A DNA stretch of 35,448 nt. Source: Betaproteobacteria bacterium. GTDB taxonomy: Bacteria > Pseudomonadota > Gammaproteobacteria > Burkholderiales > SG8-39. Where the stretch lies: the NCBI GenBank assembly GCA_029858545.1, contig JAOUFA010000003.1, positions 1 through 35,448 on the forward strand. The letters run 5' to 3'. Under the pieces are notes generated by a model that saw nothing but the letters and a program-made list of their open reading frames with translations, ran no database searches and had not been told where the DNA came from. Of the stretch, positions 15,836-24,176 are shown piece after piece (within the stretch, counting starts at the first letter, position 1; each line of letters opens with the position of its first letter). The position numbers and the translations under genes were made by a program.

Positions 15836-17092
15836 TCATTCGAGCGCTTCGTCGAGCAATTCGATCCAGTGTCGGACCGGCGTATCCGTCGCCGCCTGCA
15901 GGTGCGCCAGGCAGCCTATATTCGCCGTGGCGATCTGGGCAGGCTCTCCGAAGCGCAGCGCGGCGAGTTTCCGCGTGCGCAGCAGGCCCGACAATTCGGG
16001 CTGAAGAATGGAATAGGTCCCCGCCGAGCCGCAGCACAGATGCCCCTCCGACACCGGCGTCAGTTCGTATCCCGCACCGGCAAGCAATCCCTCCACCACG
16101 CCGCGTATCTTCTGGCCGTGCTGCAGCGAACACGGCGACTGAAAGGCGAGTTTGCCGCGCCGCGCGCCCTTGACGAGCAGCGGCTCAAGCGCCGCCGCGT
16201 GGTCGGCGACGATCTCCGACAAATCGCGCGCCAGCGCCGCGACGCGCGCCGCCTTGTCGCGGTAGGCGGGGTCGTGCGCGAGATAGCTGCCGAATTCCTT
16301 CACCGTCGAGCCGCAACCGCTCGCGGTCATCACGATCGCCTCGAGCACGCCGTGTGCGGCGGCCTTTTCAGCGTCTCGCTCAACCATCGGCCACCAGCTG
16401 TCGATCAGCGCACGCATGTCGGCCAGGCCTCCGTCCTGATCGTTGAGGTGGTAGCGCACGGCGCCGCAGCACCCCGCCCCGGAGACTTCGACGAGCGAAA
16501 TCCCGACGCGATCGAGCACGCGCGCCGCGGCCGCATTGATGTTGGGCGCGAGCACCGGCTGCACGCAACCGGCGAGCGCGATCACCTTGCGCGCGTGGCG
16601 CGCCGCGGGCCGCGCACCCGCGGCCGCGCCGCGCGGCGGCACCTTCTCCTTCAACGCACGCGGCAGCAGCGGACGCAGTGCCTGCCCAAGCTTCAGCGCG
16701 GCGCCGAAAACGGCCGTGTTGGGCAGCGCCCAGGCAAGCAGCGCACGCCGCGCGCGCTCCCACGCAGAGCGCGGCGCGCGTTCTTCGACCACCCCGCGTC
16801 CGATATCGGCGAGGCGCGCATACTGCACGCCCGAAGGACAGGTGGTCTCACAGGCGCGGCAGGTCAGACAGCGATCGAGGTGCAGGCGCGTCCTCGCGGT
16901 GACGGGCTTGCCTTCGAGCACCTCCTTGATCAGGTAGATGCGCCCGCGCGGTCCATCGAGTTCGTCGCCGAGCAACTGATAGGTCGGGCAGGTCGCGGTA
17001 CAAAAGCCGCAGTGCACGCACTTGCGCAGGATCGCCTCGGCCTCCGCCCCTGCGGGCGTGCCGCGCATGAAATCAGCGAGGTCAGTCTGCAT
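15836..17092 (-). CDS. glcF: Glycolate oxidase iron-sulfur subunit GlcF
   Basis: Fe-S subunit of 418 residues that passes electrons from the GlcD/GlcE flavoprotein during oxidation of glycolate to glyoxylate. It has two ferredoxin-type motifs, Cys25/28/31/35 (CVHCGFCTATCP) and Cys75/78/81/85 (CLTCRACETTCP). Two CCG domains in the C-terminal half follow (GAGCCGAVRYH and HLCCGSAGTYS). The length matches the family (about 405). It is separated from glcE by an oppositely oriented gene and so needs its own promoter, probably in the 58-bp gap at 17093-17150. The molybdopterin oxidoreductase and deacetylase follow in the same transcript. Confidence 0.93.
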   Translation of the reverse strand: MQTDLADFMRGTPAGAEAEAILRKCVHCGFCTATCPTYQLLGDELDGPRGRIYLIKEVLEGKPVTARTRLHLDRCLTCRACETTCPSGVQYARLADIGRGVVEERAPRSAWERARRALLAWALPNTAVFGAALKLGQALRPLLPRALKEKVPPRGAAAGARPAARHARKVIALAGCVQPVLAPNINAAAARVLDRVGISLVEVSGAGCCGAVRYHLNDQDGGLADMRALIDSWWPMVERDAEKAAAHGVLEAIVMTASGCGSTVKEFGSYLAHDPAYRDKAARVAALARDLSEIVADHAAALEPLLVKGARRGKLAFQSPCSLQHGQKIRGVVEGLLAGAGYELTPVSEGHLCCGSAGTYSILQPELSGLLRTRKLAALRFGEPAQIATANIGCLAHLQAATDTPVRHWIELLDEALE

Positions 17093-17112
17093 TGTTCAAA
17101 CCCCGTGCCGGA

Positions 17113-17122
17113 CACTATAGTG
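17113..17122. promoter_or_regulatory. Palindromic shared -10 region between glcF and the divergent unknown gene
   Basis: The 10-bp palindrome CACTATAGTG lies in the middle of the 58-bp divergent gap and reads as a TATAGT -10 box on both strands. On the plus strand TTGTTC (17092-17097) lies 18 bp upstream of it as a possible -35. The minus-strand -35 is weak. If both are used, the two genes would compete for polymerase or share a regulator. This is a prediction from sequence only. Confidence 0.4.
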
Positions 17123-17150
17123 GCGGGCATCGACCCTATCGCACGCGACC

Positions 17151-17963
17151 ATGTTCCGATCGAAGTGGCTCAATCTGATTCCCCCGACGCTCGGCTCGAG
17201 CGCAGGGTATTTCGCGTTCGGCTTCACCGGCATGCTGCTCGGACCGATCGTTGTCGCGGCGGGCATGTTCTGGTGGCAACAGCGACGCAATGCCGCGGAG
17301 ATGGGAAGCGAGGAAGCGCGCTTCCAGGCGTTCATGACCGAAGCGGCCAAAGCGCCGCCTGTGCCCGCCGCGGCACCCGGCGCAGCCGCCGCCGCGGCCC
17401 GCAAACCGGGTCTCGACGAGATCAGGCAGCGCGTTGCCGCGCTCGAAGGCGGCGCGCTCGCCGATGCCTGGGACGCGGCGCGCAAACAGCAGGCACCGCT
17501 CGATGCATATGCCGCGGTCGAGGCGGCGCTGCTCGCGAAACGCGCGGCACGCGGCAAGGAGCAACTCGCCGCGCGCATGGGAGCCGCCGCGCAGGCGATC
17601 AAGCTATGCCTCGCGCAGGGACTCGCGCCGATGGCGACGGCAGTATTCATGGAGTTCATCGACGAGCGCAACACCTTGCAGCTGGAAGCTGCGCAATGGA
17701 ATACGCTCGGCCAGGTGCTGCTCGCGCGCAGCGCGTACCTGGAAGCCGCCTGGACATTGCACGCCGGCGCCCTGCTCGCCGGCGATGCGGCGATGGCGCA
17801 AAAGCGTCTGGTGGAGGTCGCCGGCAAAGCTGCCGAGGCGATGCAGCCGGCGCTCGCCTGCAAGCTGTACGAGACACTGCTCGCCAAATATCCCGCCTCG
17901 CAGTACGCCGAGTTCGCGCGCGCCAGCCTGCGCACGGAAGAGAAGAAACTCACCAAGGGCTGA
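17151..17963 (+). CDS. Membrane-anchored helical-repeat protein of unknown function
   Basis: Protein of 270 residues that I do not recognise as a named family. It begins MFRSKWLNLIPP and has one hydrophobic segment at about 22-43 (GYFAFGFTGMLLGPIVVAAG). An Ala/Pro-rich linker follows (about 64-84), then a long all-helical Ala/Leu-rich region with TPR-like pairs (WNTLGQVLLARSAYLEAAWT, ACKLYETLLAKYPASQYAEF). It looks like an inner-membrane protein with a soluble TPR-type scaffold. It is encoded against the direction of the glycolate genes, 58 bp from glcF (divergent) and 12 bp from the glcE stop (convergent). Base composition and codon use look like its neighbours, so recent foreign origin is not obvious. 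A role in glycolate metabolism is not implied. Confidence 0.72.
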   Translation: MFRSKWLNLIPPTLGSSAGYFAFGFTGMLLGPIVVAAGMFWWQQRRNAAEMGSEEARFQAFMTEAAKAPPVPAAAPGAAAAAARKPGLDEIRQRVAALEGGALADAWDAARKQQAPLDAYAAVEAALLAKRAARGKEQLAARMGAAAQAIKLCLAQGLAPMATAVFMEFIDERNTLQLEAAQWNTLGQVLLARSAYLEAAWTLHAGALLAGDAAMAQKRLVEVAGKAAEAMQPALACKLYETLLAKYPASQYAEFARASLRTEEKKLTKG

Positions 17964-17975
17964 CGCGCCACGCGC

Positions 17976-19040
17976 TCAAAGCTCCGCATACAGGCGCCCC
18001 GGATTGAAGATCCCCTGCGGGTCGAAGCTCGTCTTGAGGCCGCGATGCAGGCGCCTCTGCACCTCCGGCAGCGGCGCGAAGGCGCCGGCCGATTTTTCCG
18101 CCGCGCGAAACAGCGTCGCGTGACCGCCTGCGCGGTGCGCGGCCTCGCGCACCGCGCCTGCCGCAGCACTCGTGCGCAGCCAGCGCAGGGCCCCGCCCCA
18201 CTCGATCAGCTGCTCGCCCTCGACCTCGATCGAAGCTGCCTTCGAAGGCAGCGACAGGCGCCACAGCGGCGTGTCGCCCGAGAAGTAGGGATCGGTCTGC
18301 TCGCGCAGCCCTTCCCACAGCTTGCGCGCCTCCGCGTCCGGCAGCGGGTCGCCGCCCAGCCGCTCGATCGCCGCGCGCACCGCCGCTTCGGCGCCCGAGA
18401 GCCGCAGCAGCAGTTGTCCCTGGCGCCACGCGCTCGCGCTGATCGGCAGCGGCGTCGCGGCCCACTGGTTCAGGGTCAGGATCGCGCGCGCCTGCGGCAA
18501 TTCGAAACGCAAAGTCGATTCGCTGGTCGGTCGCGGCAGCACCTTGACCGACACCTCCAGGATCACGCCGAGAATGCCGAGCGATCCGGCAAGCAGGCGC
18601 GACACGTCGTAGCCGGCGACATTCTTCATCACCTGGCCGCCGAAAGAGAGCACATCGCCCTTGCCGTCGAGCAGCTTCACGCCGAGCACGTAATCGCGCA
18701 GCGCCCCTGCGCTCGCGCGCCGCGGCCCGGAAAGACCCGCCGCGATGCAACCGCCGACGGTCGCCTGTGCGCCGAAATGCGGCGGCTCGAAGGCAAGCAT
18801 CTGCCCTTGCGCCGCGAGCGCCGCCTCGAGTTCGGCGAGCGGCGTGCCGCAGCGCGCGGTCACGACCAGTTCGGTCGGTTCGTAGTTCACGATCCCCGCA
18901 TGGGCGCGCGTGTCGAGCAGTTCACCGCGCGGCTCGCCGCCGTAGAAGTCCTTCGTCCCTCCGCCGCGCAGGCGCAGCGCGCTGCGCGCCGCGCCCGCGG
19001 CGCGCACGCGCTCGACCCAGCCGGCAACGAGATCGCTCAT
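17976..19040 (-). CDS. glcE: Glycolate oxidase FAD-binding subunit GlcE
   Basis: Flavoprotein subunit of 354 residues in the PCMH-type FAD-binding family. The N-terminal half carries LRLRGGGTKDFYG, TLAEL-like GTPLAELEAALAAQGQML, the glycine-rich FAD contact GAQATVGGCIAAGLSGPRR, and the GQVMKNVAGYDVSRLLAGS motif typical of GlcE. It ends GIFNPGRLYAEL. The ATG at 19040 is 4 bp after the glcD stop. The in-frame extension further upstream is antisense-free glcD sequence and was rejected. Together with GlcD and GlcF it forms the membrane-associated glycolate dehydrogenase. Confidence 0.93.
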   Translation of the reverse strand: MSDLVAGWVERVRAAGAARSALRLRGGGTKDFYGGEPRGELLDTRAHAGIVNYEPTELVVTARCGTPLAELEAALAAQGQMLAFEPPHFGAQATVGGCIAAGLSGPRRASAGALRDYVLGVKLLDGKGDVLSFGGQVMKNVAGYDVSRLLAGSLGILGVILEVSVKVLPRPTSESTLRFELPQARAILTLNQWAATPLPISASAWRQGQLLLRLSGAEAAVRAAIERLGGDPLPDAEARKLWEGLREQTDPYFSGDTPLWRLSLPSKAASIEVEGEQLIEWGGALRWLRTSAAAGAVREAAHRAGGHATLFRAAEKSAGAFAPLPEVQRRLHRGLKTSFDPQGIFNPGRLYAEL

Positions 19041-19044
19041 GCGC

Positions 19045-20529
19045 CTAGAACCTCGGCAGCTCGGCGTGCGGCAGCACGCCGCCGCGCACGTGCATGCCGC
19101 GGTATTCGGCGCAGCGCGCGAGGGTCGGCACCGCCTTGCCGGGGTTGAGCAGCTCATGCGGATCGAACACACGCTTCAGCGCCCGAAAGGCAGCGAGTTC
19201 GGCCGCGCTGAACTGCGCGCACATCTGGTTGATCTTTTCCACGCCGACGCCATGCTCGCCGGTGATCGTACCGCCGACCTCGACGCATTTCTCGAGCACT
19301 TCGGCGGCGAAGGCCTCGGTGCGGCGCAGTTGATCGGGATCGTTGGCATCGTAGAGGATCAGCGGATGCAGGTTGCCGTCTCCGGCATGGAACACGTTGG
19401 GACAGGCAAGCCCGTACTTCTTCTCCATCTCGGCGATGAAGCGCAGGATCTCGCCCAGCCGCTTTCGCGGGATCGTGCCGTCCATGCAGTAGTAATCGGG
19501 CGAGATGCGCCCGACCGCCGGAAATGCCGCCTTGCGCCCCGACCAGAACTTGAGCCGTTCGGCCTCGTTCTGCGACACGCGCAGCTGGGTCGCGCCGGCG
19601 CGCGCGAGCACCTCCTTCATGCGCGCAATTTCCTCCTCGACCTCCTCGGGCGTGCCGTCGGCCTCGCACAGGAGGATCGCCGCGGCATCGAGGTCGTAAC
19701 CCGCACCGACATACTGCTCGACCGCGCGGGTCGCCGGCCGGTCCATCATTTCGAGGCCCGCCGGGATGATGCCCGCGGCGATCACCGCGGCGACCGCGTC
19801 CCCCGCGGTCTCGACATCGGCGAAGGAGGCCATCACCACGCGCGCGAGCTGCGGGCGGGGCAACAGCTTCACCGTCACTTCGACCGCCACCGCGAGCATG
19901 CCCTCCGAGCCGATCATCAGCGCGAGCAGGTCGAGCCCCGGAGAATCGAGCGCCTCGGAACCGAACTGAATCGGCTCGCCCTCGACGGTGTAGCCGCGCA
20001 GCGCGAGGACGTTGTGCACGGTGAGACCGTACTTCAGGCAATGCACTCCGCCCGAGTTCTCGCCGACGTTGCCGCCGATGGTGCAGGCGATCTGGCTCGA
20101 GGGATCGGGCGCGTAGTAGAGACCGAAGGGCGCGACCACGTCCGAGATCGCGAGATTCCTCACGCCCGGCTGCACCACCGCGACGCGCGCCACCGGATCG
20201 ATGCGCGTGACGCGCATGAACTTCGCCATCGACAGCAGCACGCCGCTGGAGGAGGGCATCGCCCCGCCCGAAAGACCGGTGCCCGCGCCACGCGCCACCA
20301 CCGGCACGCCCATCGCGTGACAGGTCTTGAGCAATTTCTGCACCTGCTCTTCAGTTTCGGGCAGCGCGACCACCATCGGCAGGGCGCGATAGGCGGTCAG
20401 TCCATCGCATTCGTAGGGACGCGTGTCCTCGGCCTCGAAGAGCACCGCGCGCGCGGGCAGGAATCCACGCAGCGCCGCGGCCACCGCGCGCTGACGCTCG
20501 GGATCGATGCAACCCGGTTTCGCGTCCAT
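19045..20529 (-). CDS. glcD: Glycolate oxidase catalytic FAD-linked subunit GlcD
   Basis: Protein of 494 residues, close to the usual 499 of GlcD, which oxidises glycolate (and often D-lactate) to the 2-oxo acid with FAD. Visible features are GVPVVARGAGTGLSGGA (FAD-binding loop), the CTIGGNVGENSGGVHCLKYG segment, a FAD-oxidase C domain with FHAGDGNLHPLI, and the GTITGEHGVGVEKI motif. It ends with FDPHELLNPGK. The start at 20529 (MDAKPGCIDPE) matches the family N-terminus. It lies 28 bp downstream of the isomerase gene and 4 bp upstream of glcE, so an isomerase-glcD-glcE operon is likely. Confidence 0.95.
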   Translation of the reverse strand: MDAKPGCIDPERQRAVAAALRGFLPARAVLFEAEDTRPYECDGLTAYRALPMVVALPETEEQVQKLLKTCHAMGVPVVARGAGTGLSGGAMPSSSGVLLSMAKFMRVTRIDPVARVAVVQPGVRNLAISDVVAPFGLYYAPDPSSQIACTIGGNVGENSGGVHCLKYGLTVHNVLALRGYTVEGEPIQFGSEALDSPGLDLLALMIGSEGMLAVAVEVTVKLLPRPQLARVVMASFADVETAGDAVAAVIAAGIIPAGLEMMDRPATRAVEQYVGAGYDLDAAAILLCEADGTPEEVEEEIARMKEVLARAGATQLRVSQNEAERLKFWSGRKAAFPAVGRISPDYYCMDGTIPRKRLGEILRFIAEMEKKYGLACPNVFHAGDGNLHPLILYDANDPDQLRRTEAFAAEVLEKCVEVGGTITGEHGVGVEKINQMCAQFSAAELAAFRALKRVFDPHELLNPGKAVPTLARCAEYRGMHVRGGVLPHAELPRF

Positions 20530-20557
20530 GTCGGTATCGAGAGATCCGATCGAAAGT

Positions 20558-21334
20558 TCAAAGATACGGCTTGGCCCAGGCGAGACCCGCGACCGTGTCA
20601 CCCCGGGGATTGTATTCGCAGCCGATCGCTCCGGTATAGCCAAGGCGGTCGATCTGCGCGAGCAACCAGGGAAAATTGATCTCGCCGGTGCCCGGCTCGT
20701 GCCGATCGGGCACATCCGCGAGCTGCATGTGCCCGATGCGCGGCAGCAGCCGCTCGATGGTCTTCGCCAAATCGCCCTCCATGATCTGCATGTGAAACAG
20801 GTCGTACTGGAGAAAGGCGTTGTCCGACCCGGCGGCGTCGAGCACCGCGATCGCCTCGGCGCTGGTGGCGACGAAAAACCCGGGCACACTGCGCCGGTTG
20901 CAGGGTTCGAGCATCAGGCGGATTCCGGCCGCCTTGAGTCGGTCGGCGGCGTAGTGGACGTTGCCCGCCAGGGAATCGAACAGCCGCTCGCGCGAAACGC
21001 CCGCCGGGGCGATTCCCGGCAGGCAATTGAGCCGCGTGCAGCCGACGGCCTGTGCATAATCAATCGCGCGCTCGACCCCGGAACGGAAATCCACGACGCG
21101 ATCGGGCAGGCAGGCGATGCCGCGTTCGCCGCGCGCGAAGTCACCCGCAGGAATATTGTGCAGCACCACCTCGACTCCCGCCGCACGTGCCCGTGTAGCG
21201 ACCACCCGGTGATCGCGGCCGTAGGGAAACTGGTACTCCACATAGCGAAATCCGGCCCGCGCCGCCGCATCAAAGCGATCGAGAAAATCGAGTTCCGGAA
21301 AAAGCGTGGACAGGTTGGCGGCAAGTCGTGGCAT
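20558..21334 (-). CDS. Hydroxypyruvate isomerase / 2-oxo-tetronate isomerase family (Hyi/OtnI)
   Basis: TIM-barrel sugar-phosphate-isomerase-like protein of 258 residues, the usual length of Hyi. It starts MPRLAANLSTLFPELDFLDRF, characteristic of this family. Glu143 (MLEPCN) and Glu240 (IGCEYNP) fall at the positions of the two catalytic glutamates known in E. coli Hyi. FLQYDLFHMQ and GHMQLADVPDRHEPGTG supply the metal and substrate contacts. The usual EPIN-T-RD segment is EPCNRRSVPGFF here, a mild departure. Hyi converts hydroxypyruvate to tartronate semialdehyde; the OtnI branch isomerises 2-oxo-tetronate after D-erythronate oxidation. Sequence alone does not separate the two. The DenD-like gene at the left edge favours the tetronate reading, and glcDE next door favours the glyoxylate one. 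Confidence 0.88.
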   Translation of the reverse strand: MPRLAANLSTLFPELDFLDRFDAAARAGFRYVEYQFPYGRDHRVVATRARAAGVEVVLHNIPAGDFARGERGIACLPDRVVDFRSGVERAIDYAQAVGCTRLNCLPGIAPAGVSRERLFDSLAGNVHYAADRLKAAGIRLMLEPCNRRSVPGFFVATSAEAIAVLDAAGSDNAFLQYDLFHMQIMEGDLAKTIERLLPRIGHMQLADVPDRHEPGTGEINFPWLLAQIDRLGYTGAIGCEYNPRGDTVAGLAWAKPYL

Positions 21335-21578
21335 TTGGATAGCTTATCTGTGGCGAAGCAGAATTGAGCGGGCGCGTCGCCGCCGACTGTATGATTATGA
21401 CTCCTTGCTTCAACCTGCCCCCGGGGATCGACACGCCGGATCCCATTCATCCCCACCGGAGCGAGATTCGTGATATCCGATTTCTTCCGCTTGGCGCTGA
21501 ATCCTTGCTCTGTACCGCCAGCCGCCAAGCGGACCGCATTGGGCGCCGCGGCGCGCCACTGACACAGGACTCCATTCA

Positions 21579-23366
21579 GTGTCTCCATCCGTTTTGTCGC
21601 CCCGCGCCCTCGCGCTAGCGATTCTGGCACTCTTCCCCTGGCATCGCCAGGTTACACGCGCAAGTCTGCGCGCCGATCTCATCGCAGGCGCGATCGGCGC
21701 GATCGTCGTTCTGCCACAGGGGGTCGCTTTCGCAACGCTTGCGGGAATGCCTCCCGAATACGGACTGTACTGCGCGATGGTACCGGCGGTGGTCGCGGCA
21801 TTCGTGGGTTCATCCTGGCATGCAGTATCCGGTCCCACCAACGCAATCTCTCTGTTTGTGTTCGCGACCGTATCGCCGCTGGCCCTGCCGGGCTCGGAAA
21901 GATACATCAGTCTGGTGCTCACGCTGTCATTCCTTGCCGGCGCGATGATGCTCGCGATGGGCGCGTTTCGCCTCGGGCGCCTTGTCAATTTCATCTCGCA
22001 CAGCGTGGTAGTGGGATTTACCGCCGGCGCGGGAACCCTGATCGTCGCCAGTCAGTTGCACAACTTCCTGGGTCTCAAGATTGCTCCGGGTGGCTCGTTT
22101 CTGGCGACCGTCTATTCGGTTGCCACCGGTATTTCGCACACCAACCCCTATGTCCTGCTGGTCGGCGCGATTACGCTGGCCGCGGGCATCGCGGCAAGGC
22201 GGTGGTTCAAGAAACTACCGTACATGATCGCGGCACTGGTGCTGGGCAGTCTGGTCGGGTTCGCACTCAACCTGTGGCTCGGCGCGGAGACGACGGGCAT
22301 ACGCGTCATCGGGGCGCTGCCAAGCGCCCTGCCGCCGCTTTCGCATCCGGACTTTTCTCCGGATACGCTCAAGTCACTGATGGGCATCGCGATCGGAGTC
22401 ACGATGCTGTCGCTTACCGAGGCGATTTCGATTTCGCGTGCCATCGCCCTCAAGTCGGGGCAGCGTATAGATGCCAGCCGTGAATTCGTCGGACAGGGGC
22501 TCGCGAACATCGCTGCGAGTTTCTTCTCGGGCTACCCGACATCGGCGTCGTTCAACCGATCGGGAATCAATTACGACGCCGGAGCGAGAACGCCGCTCGC
22601 TGCGGCGTTCTCCGCCCCGTTCCTTGTGGTCGCGCTGCTATTGATCGCGCCGCTGGTGGGGCACATTCCGATCGCCTCGATGGCCGCGATTCTGTTCATG
22701 GTCGCGGCGGGGTTGTTCGACCTGCACGCCATGCGCACCATCGCGCGCGCGGGTCGCGGCGAAGCGCTGGTGCTCGTCTTTACCTTCGCCTCGACCCTGC
22801 TCATGAACCTCGAGTTTGCGGTGCTGATCGGCGTGACCTTGTCGTTGCTGGTGTATCTCAATCGCACCTCTCGCCCCCAGATGCGCTCGCTCGTGCCGGA
22901 CCCGCGTCATGCGACGCGCCGGCTGGCGCCGGTCGCCGAAGGGTTGCGTGAATGCCCGCAGATCAAAATCATGAGCGTCGAGGGTTCGATCTATTTCGGC
23001 GCGGTCGATCATGTCCAGTCGCACCTCGAGGTCCTGCGCGAGGTGGCACGCGACCAGCATCACCTGCTGCTGGTCGCCCCGAACGTCAATTTCATCGACG
23101 TAGCGGGTGCCGAGGCGCTCGCCCACGAAGCACGAACTCGGCGCGCTGAAGGCGGCAGACTATGCCTCTACGGCCTGCGCCAGCCGGTGGTCGGTGTCCT
23201 GCGTCGCAGCGGACTGCTTCCCGAAATCGGTGAGGAGAATGTCTTCGCGTCCATGAAAGACGCGATCGCGAGCTTTTTCGCGCGTCGCGACCACTCGATT
23301 TGCACGAACTGTCGGGCGAGAATCTTCCGGGAATGTGCGGCATTGCCTCCGCCCGCCGATTCCTGA
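21579..23366 (+). CDS. SulP-family anion transporter with STAS domain
   Basis: Inner-membrane transporter of 595 residues. About 10-14 hydrophobic segments cover residues 30-430, with the SulP features LPQGVAFATLAGMPPEYGLY, AVSGPTNAISLF and SGYPTSASFNRSGINYDAGA. A cytoplasmic STAS domain follows (about 455-550; SVEGSIYFGAVDHV, NFIDVAGAEALAHEA). The family moves sulfate, bicarbonate or dicarboxylates. The C-terminal tail adds a Cys cluster CTNC-x7-C (near residue 575-587), which is not part of the core SulP fold. The start is a GTG with a poor ribosome binding site. It stands alone, divergent from the isomerase gene across 244 bp. The sulfide oxidation genes further right make sulfate export or uptake conceivable, but that link is weak. 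Confidence 0.92.
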   Translation: MSPSVLSPRALALAILALFPWHRQVTRASLRADLIAGAIGAIVVLPQGVAFATLAGMPPEYGLYCAMVPAVVAAFVGSSWHAVSGPTNAISLFVFATVSPLALPGSERYISLVLTLSFLAGAMMLAMGAFRLGRLVNFISHSVVVGFTAGAGTLIVASQLHNFLGLKIAPGGSFLATVYSVATGISHTNPYVLLVGAITLAAGIAARRWFKKLPYMIAALVLGSLVGFALNLWLGAETTGIRVIGALPSALPPLSHPDFSPDTLKSLMGIAIGVTMLSLTEAISISRAIALKSGQRIDASREFVGQGLANIAASFFSGYPTSASFNRSGINYDAGARTPLAAAFSAPFLVVALLLIAPLVGHIPIASMAAILFMVAAGLFDLHAMRTIARAGRGEALVLVFTFASTLLMNLEFAVLIGVTLSLLVYLNRTSRPQMRSLVPDPRHATRRLAPVAEGLRECPQIKIMSVEGSIYFGAVDHVQSHLEVLREVARDQHHLLLVAPNVNFIDVAGAEALAHEARTRRAEGGRLCLYGLRQPVVGVLRRSGLLPEIGEENVFASMKDAIASFFARRDHSICTNCRARIFRECAALPPPADS

Positions 23367-23510
23367 AGCCCCGCGCCCGCCGCGTCGTGCTCCGGCCGGC
23401 AGGCCAAATCCCCAATCACTGAGCGGATAACAAGTCCAATTCCGCTGTGTTAGACTTTTTGCCCTTCGGCGGGTTCAAGTCGCCAACATAATCAAAAAAG
23501 GAGGCCTTCA

Positions 23511-24095
23511 ATGGGCGCAATCTTGCAGTCTCTAGGGCGCACGGTAATCGCGGGCGTGGTCATTTTGCTGGTCATCATGGGCATCGCAGGCACCTTCGGC
23601 GCGATGGCGACCCATGGGTGGTCAGCTTTCTTCATGCGCTGGCTGCACGTACTCTCCGGGGTAATGTGGATCGGTCTGCTGTGGTATTTCAATTTCGTTC
23701 AAATGCCGTCGATGCCCAAGATCCCCGACGAACAGAAGCCGGCGATCGGCAAGGTCATCGCACCCGAGGCACTATTCTGGTTCCGCTGGGCCGCGCTCTC
23801 GACGATGGTTACCGGACTGTTGCTCGCGTGGATGAGCGGCTATCTGGTCAGCGCGCTGTCGATTGCACGACCGCATCATGCGATAGGCATTGGCATGTGG
23901 CTGGGCTTGGTGATGGCATTCAACGTCTGGTTCATCATCTGGCCGAATCAGAAGAAGGCGCTGGGCATGGTTCAGGTCGATGCCGACGCCAAGGCCAAGG
24001 CTGCGCGCCTCGCAATGCTGACGTCGCGCCTCAACACCATGCTGTCGATCCCCATGCTGTATTGCATGGTCGCGCAGCAAAACGGCGGTCTCTGA
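23511..24095 (+). CDS. PuuD-like (DUF989) membrane protein lacking the cytochrome c domain
   Basis: Integral membrane protein of 194 residues with about five transmembrane helices. They include one at 11-29, the family block RWLHVLSGVMWIGLLWYFNF around 43-62 with His46, and IGIGMWLGLVMAFNVWFIIWP near 125-145. This matches the N-terminal membrane domain of proteins annotated as urate hydroxylase PuuD. Full PuuD is about 420 residues and ends in a cytochrome c domain that is missing here, and the protein has no CxxCH. It is a natural short form rather than a truncation: the stop is followed directly by a strong hairpin. An AAAGGAGG ribosome binding site precedes the ATG by about 6 bp. Urate oxidation is not supported; function unknown, possibly haem-related. 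Confidence 0.8.
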   Translation: MGAILQSLGRTVIAGVVILLVIMGIAGTFGAMATHGWSAFFMRWLHVLSGVMWIGLLWYFNFVQMPSMPKIPDEQKPAIGKVIAPEALFWFRWAALSTMVTGLLLAWMSGYLVSALSIARPHHAIGIGMWLGLVMAFNVWFIIWPNQKKALGMVQVDADAKAKAARLAMLTSRLNTMLSIPMLYCMVAQQNGGL

Positions 24096-24114
24096 CCGAC
24101 GTATAGGAAGCGTT

Positions 24115-24141
24115 GAAACCGGGGCTATGTGCCCCGGTTTC
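24115..24141 (+). terminator. Strong hairpin after the PuuD-like gene
   Basis: An 11-bp perfect stem GAAACCGGGGC / GCCCCGGTTTC with a 5-nt loop lies 19 bp after the stop. There is no long T tract on the plus strand. The same hairpin could also stop transcription arriving from the convergent DUF192 gene. Confidence 0.65.
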
Positions 24142-24176
24142 ACCTATCAGGGGCGCCCGCCCCCTTGGGACTCCTG

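Noticed and set aside
13295..18007. Plus-strand open frame of 1570 codons
   Set aside because: Antisense to the deacetylase, molybdopterin oxidoreductase and glcF. Its translation is Arg-rich with no domain signature.
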